DNA from: Saturnia japonica
Lineage: Eukaryota; Arthropoda; Insecta; Lepidoptera; Saturniidae
DNA: 64,000 nucleotides
Reading direction: 5' to 3'
Assembly: GCA_033032175.1 (NCBI GenBank)
Contig: CM065311.1
Span: forward strand, 2,411,190-2,475,189
A program made the position numbers and the translations under genes. Numbering within the stretch: the stretch's first letter is position 1; the number at the start of each line of letters is the position of its first letter. Under the pieces are notes generated by a model. It was not told the DNA's origin. It made no database searches and was given only the letters and a program-made list of their open reading frames with translations. Shown in pieces: positions 11,940-23,319 of this stretch.

Positions 11940-13130
11940 GTCCCATGAAACATTTAAATCATTTTCACATGGACGAAGTCGCGGATATCATCTAGTATAC
12001 ATTACTAGTGTTAGCGTTCTAAGATATTGTTTCTTTATATTTAAATGCACTATAATTTACATTAAAAAATTTCATTAATAATAAAAAGTATAACAAGTAG
12101 TAGGTACAGTATTTGATTATAAGAGAAAAAAGTATTAATGTAACAATATGTCACTGTGCATTTTAGGGTTAATAAATAAGAAATATTCCTTTAAAGTAAT
12201 GACGGTGTAATATAGATGGGAAAGTACCACAGATAAAACTATACTTAGATTATGATTTTGATAAAGTAAATGAACAAGCAATATCATGAAATTAAAAATT
12301 TGGTCCGAGTATTCAAGTATTAACAGATGAGTGCACAAGAGAAAGAGACATAAGGTAGGTAACTGCTACTGCTACAGCTCCCTATAATTATAATAAATAC
12401 GATTTTTTTTAAATTTAGAAGCGATTTTTAATCGCTGGATTACTATAATTGAAGTATAACTTTTACGTTTTGAAAAATAATGTACGAAAAATATGTCAAA
12501 TTTCAAATATTGTTCCTCAAATTAAGTTGCCTGTGGATTGAAAAATAGGCCCTTAAACCAGTGTTTACCACATATTAATGTTAATATAAATTATAATAAT
12601 ATTTTAAGTGATGGCTCTTCAATATAATTCAATGATCAATATCAATACATAGATACTATAAAGTAAAGTCGGTTCCCGCCGTCTGTCCCTATGTACGCTT
12701 AGATCTTTTAAACTACGGTACGTAACGAAATAAATTAAGTTTTTTACGGAAGGTGTATAAATATAATACACTTCAATTAGGATTTTCTAGAGTCGAGAAA
12801 ATTCAATAATATTAATCAAGACGTCAAAAACTTATTTTCGAGTGCTTACATGGCTTACACTGGCTAAACCTTATGAGATATATCAAAATAATGTAAAAAA
12901 GAATTATACTTCTTCAAAAGGTTTAGAAAAAAGTCCGCGATGGTATATGTCTACCTCCTAAGGTTGACTTACAGTAGGTAGCCATTTTCTTTAACATAAT
13001 AATTAAAAATATCATGTTATTTGTTCAGCTATTTTCTCCAATTCAGTATTATATTAATCTTTATCTAGATAAATTTGTTAGTTAACATGAGCATTTAATG
13101 TAGGTTAAATTCGTAACTATGAAGTTACAT
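11940..13130. other. Intergenic stretch with minus-strand fragments of repeat family E
   Basis: About 11965-12000 holds a reverse copy of the family E start (GCGACTTCGTCCATGTG on the minus strand). About 12840-12970 contains a minus-strand internal piece (TTACATGGCTTACACTGGCT, GTCTACCTCCTAAGG). The rest is AT-rich with no gene seen. Confidence 0.45.
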
Positions 13131-13137
13131 AACATAC

Positions 13138-13345
13138 TATCATGTCTCTATCCCCCGAAGGATTAGGCAGAGATGTACACCCACAGTTCGACGGGTATGT
13201 TTTAGTTACCATGTACGAGCCTGTTGCCATTAATCAGGCACAATGCCAAACTCCAAGCTGCTGCTAAGAATTTGATAGAAAACCCAATAATGCTTTGATC
13301 GACCTGGGAATCGAACCTCGAGCGCAGCAGTCAATCTTTAAGTCA
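13138..13345 (-). mobile_element. SINE-B copy 1 (tRNA-headed)
   Basis: Read from the minus strand, the head contains a B box (GAGGTTCGATTCCCAGGTCG) and the body ends with the CCTTCGGGGGATAGAGACATG region. Colinear with copies at 29440-29690 and 47560-47820 (shared AAACTCCGAGCTGCTACTGA and CCATTAATC). The resemblance to a tRNA is confined to the promoter boxes; no tRNA fold is intact. Confidence 0.7.
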
Positions 13346-13667
13346 TTTAGATAATGTCGGTATGTTTGTATGAGTATGATATTGTTTAACGTTTAAAATG
13401 ATTTTAGTTGAGTATTATCAAAGCTTATACGGATCAAATACCGTAGGATGAGATTGAGGTGAGGTGAGTTTTTTTTAATGTAGTTGCTTTTTTTCATTCA
13501 CTAAATATACCACGTGGACGAAGTCGCGGGCACAGCTAGTTATTCTATGAAAAAACCATGTAATCCACATTGTTATTGAAAAATTAAACACATATAGAAA
13601 GGTACATCTATTTTTATTATACTTCAATACAGTAAAATTATAATAACGGAATTAAACATATTTGTAC

Positions 13668-14205
13668 CTAGCTGTGGCCGCGGCTTCGCTCACGTGGACT
13701 ACTGAATGCCCACGCGAATTTTGCTCCTCCGCTCCCGGCTATTTTAGAGACAGAAATGCTTATTGTGGGTGTTCCTTAGAAGATAGATGTATACCCTCGC
13801 TAACTTTAACTTTTTTTTAGGTCTTTTTAATGTCTACAATTTTTTACTACATTAATTTGCTATATATATCTTATGGTTTACTCAGCGTAAACTATTTAAA
13901 TACCCGAATTGATTCACCATGACCAGTTTTTTTTTATTTGTGCGGAACCCTAATTATTTTTCTATAATAAAAGTAGCCTAAGTTACTTCCTAATAAATTC
14001 AGCTATCTACCAGTGGAAGTCCCGTCAAAATCGGTCTAATAGTTTCGTAGATTACCCGGAACAAACATACAGACAATAATTTTAAAGATTGGTTTTTTGT
14101 TATAAGTATCGTACGTACTTACTTTCATATGCATTTAGTAAAAAGCTGTTATTTTGACATTACAAACAGACACTTTAATTTTATTAATTGTATAGATTAT
14201 GAATT
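13668..14205 (+). repeat. Family E repeat, near full-length copy
   Basis: Starts with CTAGCTGTGGCCGCGGCTTC and runs through AATGCTTATTGTGGGTGTTC, GTGCGGAACCCTAATTATTT, AGTCCCGTCAAAATCGGTC and ATTACCCGGAACAAACA to a tail TTTTATTAATTGTATAGAT. This is a very common lepidopteran interspersed repeat, with other copies at about 3010, 15310, 47045 (minus) and 59818. It abuts duplicated block B. Confidence 0.65.
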
Positions 14206-14206
14206 C

Positions 14207-16236
14207 AATACACATGTTATATGTGTGTACTTTAAAAATATCAGTTTAATAAGTTTAAGTTAAAAGAATTTATGCATTCATTCCTGTTAAGTAGATCACC
14301 GTTAATGAGTCTGAATTTAAAAAAAAAAACCTAAATTAAAACGCGTTCAGTTATTGAAAGAGATTTTTTTTTTTAATTCTTTATAGGTTTTAGCGCTTGG
14401 TTACAATCTCATCTGATGTTAAGTGACGATCCAGTTCAACAGGGTAACACGCTATGCCTAATGAAAGGACTGGCTCTCAAGTGCAACACACCTATAAGTG
14501 CTCGGTGATAAATTCTCAAGATGAGGGTGGTAGCTAGCTAGGCGGGCATTAGAGAATTAGAGAAACCACCGTGCTATGTTTTCATCCCTATAGTTTCCCT
14601 CACCGCGAGCTCAGGCTCATTGCAGCGATTCGAACTCATAGCGATCGGTGCGATGTCCACGCAACCACTGAGCCATCACTCATATCATCAATTTAATAGT
14701 ACTATATTAATTGATAAAAAAACAATATAAATGATTAGTTAAGCTTTTTTATAGCTTATATAGCATTTTTATAGATTAGTTAAGCTTATTTAGTTAAGCG
14801 AATGATAATAATTGAATTAGTTATACTGACTTTTTTTTTTATTAGGTACCTATGTAAAAATAGTTTAACTTTCAACTGTATAATTTTTGTAAATACAATT
14901 GTTTGTATATTTGTTTAATAAACAAGAGACAGAGTGATCAAAAGTTTTTTTTCATTTTTAACTTGTGTTACATGTACTTTCATTTGTACATAATATATAA
15001 GTATGTATATATGTTATTGTACGTATTTATATTTATTAATATATTATAATAATTTTTTATTTACATTTTATTACTTTCTAGTTTTATATTTTTGTGTTTG
15101 CTCATGTTTGTTTTATTTTAAAATTTAATTTCCTATTGCATTACCGACAATAATATCTTTTTCCACATTACCGCCGCTCTGGTTAGCTGATATAAAATGC
15201 TTCATAGCATTAAACTCGCCAGTGTACAAACTAAAAATGGAATAAAGTATTCATTGCTGTATAGTTAGTCAAACAACGTTAAATTATTTTATTTTTATTA
15301 AAATCTCACACCGGGTACATGACCGCGCATAATACAGAATGCCGTCGAACGGGCACATGCGCGAATCGGGCTGAACCCGCTTCCGGTTATTTTAAATACA
15401 AAAATGCTTATCGTGAGTGATCCTTAGAAGATATTATTATATTCGCGGAACCTTAATTATTTTTCTAAAATAACAGTACCCTAAATTATTCCTTATAACA
15501 TCAGCTATCTTCCACTGAAAGTCCCGTCAAAATCAGTCCAACCATTTTGGAGATTACCCGGAACAAACAGACAGAGAGACAAAAATTTTATGATCTTTTT
15601 TTTAACGAAGTGCCGTAATTATTTTTAAGATGCATTTATTTAAAAAAAATTGTCATCACAAACATGGACCCCCATTTTATTTATTTGTATAGAGGCCTTA
15701 ACTGGCTGACATATCAACGCAAAACCCAAACTACTAGGAGCAGAACTGTGAAAATTTGCATGCGGACTTTGATTATGACATTGAAAGCGTGTGGGTTCCT
15801 TTTACACTGTAGGTGAGCACGAAGGCAATATTTTTGGAATTCCAACCCCTAACGTGGTGAAAAATGGGGTAAATGAAAGTTTGTATGAAAATGCGTAATT
15901 TTTGAAGATGGTATTTGTATATTTTTATTGCCACCGAACCAAACGTTAGACATTCAACGACTTTTAATAATAACGTAAAAAGTTATCGTCATGACGAGAT
16001 TTATAAAAAAAGTGACATAAGGGCATAACTCAACAATGACACGAGCGAAGTCGTGGGCAAAGTTTTAATAATTTAATAATAAAATATTTCTTAGACTATG
16101 TATAAGCTATAATTAAAAAAACGTAATTATTTCCGAAAAAAATATATCTCCAACTATATATCAGCGGTAATTCCATGAATTAAATATATTATGTACTCTT
16201 TATCGTTTTGTATCGCCACTTAAAAGGCTTACAGAT
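14207..16236. repeat. Segmental duplication block B
   Basis: Second copy of the 2-kb composite at 1925-3955, same strand and same internal order: CCTAAATTAAAACGCGTTCA leader, SINE-A (14380-14695), RTE-like tail (about 14925-15265), family E fragment (about 15310-15700) and the AACGTGGTGAAAAATGGGG segment. Similarity stops at AAAGGCTTACAGAT in both copies. Downstream of B come a decayed protease exon and protease gene 2, while A is followed by protease gene 1. This suggests the block travelled with a protease gene. Confidence 0.8.
14380..14695 (-). mobile_element. SINE-A copy inside duplicated block B
   Basis: Minus-strand copy at the same nested position as 2125-2458. The A-box region GATGGCTCAGTGGTTGCGTG and B box GAGTTCGAATCGC are better preserved than in block A. 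Confidence 0.75.
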
Positions 16237-16786
16237 TAGTTCCCTTCTATTAGAAAATTCTATATCTTAAATAATCTGCTATAATAATATAACCTAAAGC
16301 TCTTCTAAGAGTTCCACCAGAAACTTGTGAACTTGTGAAATCGTTGCGTAAATAGGTCAACAATAAAATTGGATTATTTATTTGACGTCATCCACATCTG
16401 TAGAACTTGGATCCTCTGGGTTTTATTAATACTACTAAGTCGGCGAACAACCATATAACCCGCCTGATGGTAATTGGTTATCGTAACCTATACACTCTTT
16501 TTTTTCGATCTGACCTTACTGTTAGCCTGAGGGGCCCTATCTAAAAATAGAGCCGCTGATGGCTTTTACAGCTTTTGGCTTGGAGCCTGTACACGCTAAT
16601 AATGCCATAGGTATCATTAACGTTATCATACGTAACCTTGAACCCCCTTGAAGTTTTTCTTGAATTTTTGTGTGTACTTACCCATTATAACTTAATTAGA
16701 TATGACAATATTTAGTGCAGTGTATTTATACATTTTTATTTGTCATAATTTGCATATTGCTTTTATTTACAACACAAATCAGTAAT

Positions 16787-16935
16787 TTAAGCGTTACATT
16801 GAATCCAAGCAGTGTAGCGGCAAATATGAGCATTGACACCAGGGAAGCCAGCTAGAGCGCAACCCTCTCCCCAACAACAGACTCCGACAATGACGTCATT
16901 CTGGTAGAGAGGACAGCCGGAGTCCAGGGCGACTC
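16787..16935 (-). pseudogene. Decayed last exon of a fourth trypsin-like gene
   Basis: The minus strand reads DSGCPLYQNDVIVGV, then a GCALAGFPGVNA-like stretch, then RYTAWIQCNA and a stop at 16787-16789. This is clearly the end of exon 4 of a protease. The catalytic-loop GDSGGP has become LDSGCP: Gly193 is Leu and Gly197 is Cys. Similarity vanishes just upstream of the Ser codon, so no exon 4 start, disulfide Cys or earlier exons remain. The C-terminal NA-stop ending resembles gene 1 rather than gene 2 (SNS-stop), although it lies 400 bases downstream of gene 2. It is a relic of a gene 1-like duplicate. Confidence 0.85.
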
Positions 16936-17216
16936 GGTGGTTAAGTGGGGGGAACCATGAAGGAAATAATTTATAAAAGGTTGAATTATAAATATGTTAT
17001 GATAATATAATTATTGCTTCCTTTCGTTTTCATATAAAGAAATGCCTATTTATATATTTGTTCATTCTCAACAGAGTTAAACAGATACCTATTGGAAACT
17101 GTTAAAAAAAATACCCTACTTTTAATTAAAAACATACACATTAATGTTCACGATTGTTTTAATTTTTAAATAATTGTATGGTAATTATAAATTTCTAAAG
17201 TTAAAAGCATGACAAT

Positions 17217-17222
17217 TTTATT
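17217..17222 (-). terminator. Poly(A) signal candidate of protease gene 2
   Basis: AATAAA on the minus strand about 115 bases past the stop codon of protease gene 2. It is the first canonical signal downstream. Confidence 0.4.
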
Positions 17223-17337
17223 TTGCCTGTATTAGAATAGAACTATGAAGTAGAAAACCAAGCTAGGAAGATCAACCAAAAAGTTGCGCCGCTTAAACTG
17301 TCGTAAATTTGCCATGTACAAATCAACTAACGTAATC

Positions 17338-18985
17338 TTACGAATTAGACTGTATCCATGAAGTGTAACGTGAAACACGTGCATTTACGCCTGGGAAACG
17401 CGGATCACCACAACCAGCTCCAAACGAGCAAACACCGACGACAACACCATTGTGGTAGAGAGGACCGCCGGAGTCTTGTCGGCACTGGTCGCGACCGCCG
17501 ACGTCGAGCCAGCCAGAGCATAACATGTTGTCGGTGATCTGAGTACGTATTGAAGCATAGCGGCTTCTGCAGGTCTCTAGATTCACAGTCCAGATTTGTA
17601 CGTGTCGAAGCTGTTCAGATGTTGGACCGCCGCTCTGTAAAAATAAATATGGCATGGCAATCTATAAGCTATCGACTTTAGGGTTCGAAATGAATCTAAA
17701 CGATAGTAATTTGTACTTTAACGATTTAATATTGCACAATGCCGAATTTGTAGGGTATAATCATATTTAGTTAATATGTTTTAAAACCTAGTAATTATGG
17801 CTAAAATCTAGCCTATCTTTTACTCTTAAATTCCATACTTTAGAATTTAACCTAACCTAACCTAAACCGTTAAACCGAGATAAATCATCTCAGTCAAGAC
17901 CTACACCTTTTTTACAGAATATTTTTGTTGGGATTAAAATTTCTCTAGCTTATGAATAAATCTAGAAAAAAATCAACAGGCCCTAATTAAAGTATAATAA
18001 ATAGACTTACAAATATTTCACCCCATCCAGCGGCCCAGACAACTTGATTGTCGGCAAGATTATAGTTGGATCCAGCGATAGGGGCTGGTTGGATAGCGTC
18101 GTTAACAAAGTTGATATTAGAAGAGGTACGCATTATAACAATGTCATTATCAAGAGTCCAACTATTGTAGTCCGGGTGCAGAATGATAGAGGCGAAATTG
18201 AGAACAGTACCGCCGCTGCTAGCCCAAGTCGAACCCAAGCGGACGCGCCATGCAGAGGCTGCATGTCCGCTGCAATAAAAATGTCACATTATAGTAGTTT
18301 ACTTGAAGACAGGTATTGATAGAATACATATCTTTTTATGAAATTAAAAAGACATATCGAAGTTTCTGAATAATACTTACACTGGGCAGTGAGCAGCGCT
18401 GAGAATTGAGCGGTTGTTAAGAATACTACCACCGCAGTTTTGTCTGAAGGTAACGCCGTTCGCCGCGTAAAGAAGGGCAGCAATCGTCGGGTACTGGTCG
18501 ATGGTGGTCACTGATCCACCGACAATCCTCTGCGAGACATCGGGAGCAGCTGAACGAAGTAAAACAAAGTGTCTATTGTCATATAAGTTAAAACGTAATC
18601 GGCAAAATGAATTGGACAATCTTAAAATATTTTAATTCTATAATTTTACAAAATAAAAAAAATTTAATTACAAAACGAAACAACCAATGATGGTTCAGTG
18701 GTAGCGTGCATGAACACCACGTCGATTGACGTGAGTTCAAACCCCTGTACTAAGCCTGTGCTTTCGGTAAAGGAAAGCATCATGTTGAAAATCTGCACCT
18801 ATATTATATGTGTTCCGGCAGCTACACTTGAGAGCCAGTTTCCCTACTAGACAGCGTGTTACCATCCTGGGTCACATCGGCACATAACATCAGTTGAAAC
18901 TGCGGTCATAACACTAAACCAACAAATGATAAGAAAAACCTGTAACTGCTGCGATGGCTAAGGCTAAGGATATTATGAAACGCAT
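17338..18985 (-). CDS. Trypsin-like serine protease 2 (Gln at the Gly193 position)
   Basis: Four minus-strand exons: 18985-18940, 18549-18381, 18269-18011 and 17634-17338. The first three match gene 1 exactly in length (46, 169, 259) and the phases are the same. The joined frame is 256 residues. The signal peptide is [16 protein letters not shown], and a propeptide ends VSQR23 before IVGG. The triad is His69, Asp114 and Ser213, with S1 Asp207 for trypsin specificity. The catalytic loop reads [10 protein letters not shown], so the oxyanion-hole Gly193 is Gln211, and Trp215 is Phe. The extra Cys in GVCSFG is kept. Intron 1's donor is GTTTTT, far weaker than its paralogues. All introns are small except that intron 1 holds a SINE. 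The frame is intact, so it is probably functional, possibly with altered inhibitor sensitivity. Confidence 0.93.
18680..18925 (+). mobile_element. SINE-A copy in intron 1 of protease gene 2
   Basis: Plus-strand copy with a clear tRNA-like head: GATGGTTCAGTGGTAGCGTG (A-box region) and GAGTTCAAACCCC (B box). The body contains GTGCTTTCGGTAAAGGAAAG, and the tail contains CACATCGGCACATAACATCAG. It occupies most of the 390-base intron and ends only about 15 bases from the intron's 5' splice site. The other two genes lack an insertion here, so it postdates the duplication. Confidence 0.8.
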
Positions 18986-19036
18986 TGTTTCACTTGATCG
19001 GTGATCTTATTGTAACAATTCACAGTGACACATGAC

Positions 19037-19088
19037 TATTTATAGTAAACTTTAATCAAGGATTAACGTAGGTTTTACCGATTGATAA
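19037..19088 (-). promoter_or_regulatory. Promoter of protease gene 2: TATA box and GATAA element
   Basis: On the minus strand CCTTGATTAAAGTTTAC is followed directly by TATAAATA (19037-19044), 52 bases upstream of the ATG. A GATAA word (19084-19088, plus strand, in ATTGATAAAA) lies 99 bases upstream. Gene 3 has the same block with one or two changes. Confidence 0.65.
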
Positions 19089-19089
19089 A

Positions 19090-20040
19090 AATCATATCAA
19101 GGTAGTAAACCCAAAAACAAACTAAACAAAATCAGGGCCTTAAACATACCATGTATAGTGGAGTATAACAAATTAACCATTGAAATTTTATTTCTTGGAA
19201 ATATAATGATTATTTTTGACACAATATTTTAATTAATTAAGCTTTATTTAAACCAAAGTGATATTCAATATAATCTTTAAACATGAAAATTTAACTTTCA
19301 AACGTTTGTGTCCGCAAACTCGAAAATAAGTCAATGCATTGACTTGAAATTTTTAAACAGCCTTGCAATGTGTATAAGATTATTTTAATGTAATTTTTAT
19401 CCTGAACTTCCTACGAAAACGAGAAATTCCAAGCATTTCGCGAAATTTAAATAAAAGTAAATCATGTCTGACCAACGATTATATTATGTACAATATTATT
19501 TTACTATTTTCACTAATTTGTTTTAAAATATATGTCACATATCAAAAAGCGTTTTAAATTGAATGATTTGTTTTCCCGGTGAATCTATGTTAACTAGAAT
19601 ACTTTTATCTACTTTCCTAATAATTAATATCAGATTTAACCACAGCGAAGCGTGGTCGAGCTTAGCTAGTACTAAATAAAACGTTAGATTAATAAAATGT
19701 CATATAATCATATAAATTATAATATTAATGCAGTATGAGAAATGTAATAAAATCATGAAAAAAGTCAAATTACAAAATCGTTTTTAATTCTGCATAGTTT
19801 ACCAAGATATTTACATCACAATACCATATCTATATGATAAAATTCTTAAGCCTTAATGACAGATAACGCTGACTTTAAAACTTAAATCGGTGGGTACCGG
19901 TGTGCCCGTTGTACTTTGTTCATCATATAACGTAGATAAGTAAAATATTCCCTCTATTATTACCGATGGGAAACCCCTGTGATAGGATAATTTACGAATG
20001 AGTGTAAACTTTGTTTCCAGACATTTGAGTGATAAACAGA
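19090..20040. other. Intergenic stretch, only a repeat-end fragment seen
   Basis: AT-rich. About 19625-19665 is a minus-strand relic of the family E start (CTAGCTAAGCTCGACC, CTTCGCTGTGG). Nothing else recognised. Confidence 0.45.
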
Positions 20041-20044
20041 AAGA

Positions 20045-20690
20045 AACACGTGTGTCAGTTTGCACGGAGTTAAGGATCGTCTTGATGCAGATCCGAACTT
20101 CATGGCCAAAATTATAACTGGAGATGAAAGTTACGTATTTGGCTATGACTCTGAAATAACCCAGAGTGCCCAGTGGAAAACAAGTGGCACTCCTCGTCCT
20201 AAGAAGGCTCTTCAGATAAAGTCAAACGTCAAGGTCATGCTCAATGTTTTTTTGTGGTTAGATTTTGTTCCAAGTGGAATAAGTGTAAACTACAAAAATT
20301 ACAAGGTTTTAACAAGGTTATTACGACACAATGTATGCAGAAAGAGATCAGCAAAAAAGACCAATAGTTTCCTGGCTCGATATGACAACGCGTCGTGCCA
20401 CACCTCACCTCTGATCTCCGAATTTCTAGCCGAATAAAAGTAAACTGTTTGTTCACATCCGCCATACACTCCAGGTTTATCATCATGAGAATTCTGGTTC
20501 TGCCCAAAAGTAAAAACCGTGCATAATGGGAAATATGTTGAGACCATTTCCGATATTGAGGACTCGACGGAGACGTTGAAGGCCCTTTCGAAAGAATTCT
20601 TCTAGAAATGATATAGAAAATACAATCTACCTTAGGATAAATGTATCGCAAACCAAACAGACTAATTTGAAGAAGTTTAATTATAATTTG
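20045..20690 (+). pseudogene. Mariner transposase relic (second subfamily), 5'-truncated
   Basis: Plus-strand remains of a mariner transposase from the region before the first catalytic Asp to the C-terminus. One 125-codon frame contains the first Asp (ITGDESYVFGYDSE, followed by QWKTSGTPRPKKA) and the second (ARYDNASCHTSPLISEFLAE). The third Asp region is not recognisable; after frame breaks the C-terminal end is visible at about 20530-20690. It differs from the copy at 5138 in the motif following the first Asp and in the GxPRPKKA signature, so it is a different mariner lineage. It lacks the DNA-binding domain and is dead. Confidence 0.82.
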
Positions 20691-20998
20691 ATGTAAACTT
20701 GCTTTGTTCGCAATAAAATTGTTAACCGTATATTTTTTAACAGCATGTATTATTGTGTTAGAGTTATAAAAAGCGTGGAAGTTTAGTCAATGACTCAGCT
20801 TTTCTAATCTAATAGATACGTTCGTTCGACGTTGTTGAATTATATTGAATAAACTCATAACTATAAGCGGTAGAAAAATATTTGGACACATTTGCGACTC
20901 CATTTTTATATTTTTATATATATTAAGTGATTGTGGTAAATAGTAGAAAAAAGAGGGAATTTAATTCGAAGGACTGAGTTAGATACCGAGAGCAGCGA

Positions 20999-21019
20999 AG
21001 GATTCTAAAGTAGAATCCT
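20999..21019. other. Perfect short hairpin
   Basis: AGGATTCTA and its exact reverse complement TAGAATCCT are separated by three bases. It sits in a purine-rich tract with recurring GAG/AGC words (20955-21050). It could be part of a repeat terminus; no function is claimed. Confidence 0.5.
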
Positions 21020-21169
21020 GAGCGGAGCAAGGGATACAAGGACCGAGATAAAAAAAACCACGAGTTATGTACTCTACTTTTTACCATTGGCTTTTTAGGC
21101 GGTGATTCTTTTGGTTTGTTGTACTTAAAGATCGGTCAGTGTAAGTGCGGTAATGACACGGGTAATAAA

Positions 21170-21235
21170 GAATGAAAGAAAGAAAAAATGAATGAAAGAA
21201 AAAATGAAAGAAAGAAAGAAAAAATAAGAAAACAA
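21170..21235 (+). repeat. GAAA-type simple repeat
   Basis: Imperfect run of GAAAGAAA and GAAAAAAT units. Confidence 0.8.
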
Positions 21236-21904
21236 ATACATTTATTGCCGTGAAAATACGGGTACACAGTTTTTACAAAGAAAATTAACATTAAGTTGAA
21301 CATGAAAAATTATAAGATAATAAAATTCGCGACCACCATACACATAGTAATAAACCTATGAATGATTTTTATTTCAAGAAGCTTCACTTCAATCACGTAG
21401 ACGTGGAATTTTTAATACATAATTTATATAATTCGTGATTGTTGCAAATTTGAAAAGATTTTAGTATCTTGTGAGTAAAAGAGTGTTTTATTCACTGTTA
21501 TCGATGAATAAAATTTTCTTTTTCTAGTGATAATGGTAAAAAATGTATTTTACAATTTCTTTAACACAGTGGTTTAAAAAAACTCAAGATTCTTAGCCGT
21601 AAGCGTTGATAAAGCCATGAGCTAGACAACAGCGGGCAGCGGCAAGGTGGCAATGGTGCGGAGCCGCGGTGGTGCGATCAGTGGCTTCGCGGCTTGATAA
21701 AATACATAAGTTTTTATGAAACTGTTGTCGATGACCAAGACAGCGGTGCACACTACGCAACATGATTGACGAGTGTCACACTCCAGTCAAGCGGTGAATG
21801 CACGTTGCGTTGGAATTGTCAAAGTGACATCCTGTTGTTCATATGCATTTAGTAAAAAGCTGTTGTTTTGACATCACAAACAGACACTTCAATTTTATTA
21901 ACCG

Positions 21905-22095
21905 TCTACAAAAAAGTCGGAAGTTACTCAATTCGAATGTTTTTTAAAGTATGTTCAGCGGTAACTTCTTTATTTAATTACCGATTTGGAGGATTCTTTT
22001 TTGTTGGATAGAGGATACCTCAAGGATAGTTCCGTTTTGATTTCGTTAGCATTGGACCTTCAACTTCGAAGATACATCAGCGAACACTTCAAAAT
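21905..22095 (+). repeat. Interspersed repeat family F, copy 1
   Basis: Contains GTCGGAAGTTACTCAATTCG, GATAGAGGATACC and CATTGGACCTTCAACTTCGA. The reverse complement recurs at 45600-45790, and a shorter same-strand copy at 48215-48325. It is preceded (21838-21905) by a tail fragment of family E. Non-coding. Confidence 0.6.
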
Positions 22096-22386
22096 CATTG
22101 AATTTGTTTATCTTTTTTGTTAAAAATTCTTGTTAATTGTATAAACGATAATGATACCGAATTAAAAATATTAAATTATGTGACTATCATCATCACAATA
22201 GATAAGAGATTTAGGGAAGAACGACTGTCAACGCTTAATAGTTAATGAAAGAACTTAGATTACATTGGATTAAACAATTAAATAAAACACCGGTTGTACA
22301 AGATATTGACAGAGGATACAGTTTTTTTAACGTAGACATTATATATAGCACTAGGTGGCGTTTAGTTGTATCTATTATGGTTGAGC

Positions 22387-22509
22387 TTATTCTAATACCA
22401 ACATTTCGTAACTATCCCCATATCGATGGTCATCATCATCATAATCATCTCGATAGTTATCATACTGACTACCATAGCCACCATTACGACTATCAGGGCA
22501 GTGTGATGG
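22387..22509 (-). other. Low-complexity Gly/Tyr/Asp-rich possible exon (weak)
   Basis: After an AG at 22511-22510 the minus strand is open for 40 codons to a TAA at 22387. The composition is striking: CPDSRNGGYGSQYDNYRDD followed by a run of acidic and Tyr/His residues. A TACTAAC word lies just upstream, but there is no pyrimidine tract. It could be the tail of an unrecognised gene, a relic, or simply a CAT/ATG-rich microsatellite read in one frame. The plus strand gives a His-rich frame over the same bases. Confidence 0.2.
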
Positions 22510-23319
22510 CTTTGGTTAGTAGCATTGTTCTCATTAGGAGTATTAAAATTTGAAATAAATTTCTTAACTTATACAGTTCTATAAACACTACAACGACAAT
22601 TATCAGGCCTAAATACTAGTTACTAAAATAGATAGTTTTAAAACGACAACAACATGTTTTCTAAAAACAGTTACTAATATTTTTGTAGCTCTAGAAACTA
22701 AATGTTGATAGTTTTGAAAATCGCTATCAGCTTTCAATAGATAGTTTCGTTTCGTTGCCCATAATAGCCGCTATTACCCTCCACTAGTCCGGAGTTCATC
22801 ATCAGCTCCGCTGGAAATTTCTAATAAAGTTGTGGTCACATTTTTTACTAGTTGACAACGCGAAAAGTAACTGAAAAAGATTTCCGTACAAAGAAATTAG
22901 AATGTATCGTAAAAGTTTTTTTTGTGTTACAAATAGTAGTGTTTTGTCATTGTTGTTTTTGATAATAGAAATAAAAAACATTAATCTTCATAATTTTATT
23001 AGCTCACCAATTTTAAATTCGAAATATAACAAGCTCAATATATTAAGTCCAATAGTAAGCTCCCATGGCTACTAACAAAAGGAGCACAAACACGAAATAT
23101 TTATATCTATCCGTTTAGGAGTTCCATAACAGAATCCGAAGCCCATCATCATGTCAGGGTATTTAGTCCTATGGTAAGCTCTCCTCTCTCCTCACAACTA
23201 ACAAAAGTAAGACAAACAAGAAATGCTTATGTCTATTTGTGTAGGAGTTGTGTAAGGGTCAGTCAAAATGTAAAAAAGAGATAATTGTGTACAAACAACG
23301 TTATGAGTATAATGTAATA

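Noticed and set aside
22245..22553. 102-codon plus-strand His-rich frame
   Set aside because: The His-rich part is a CAT repeat and the rest is unremarkable. Kept only as a weak minus-strand observation.
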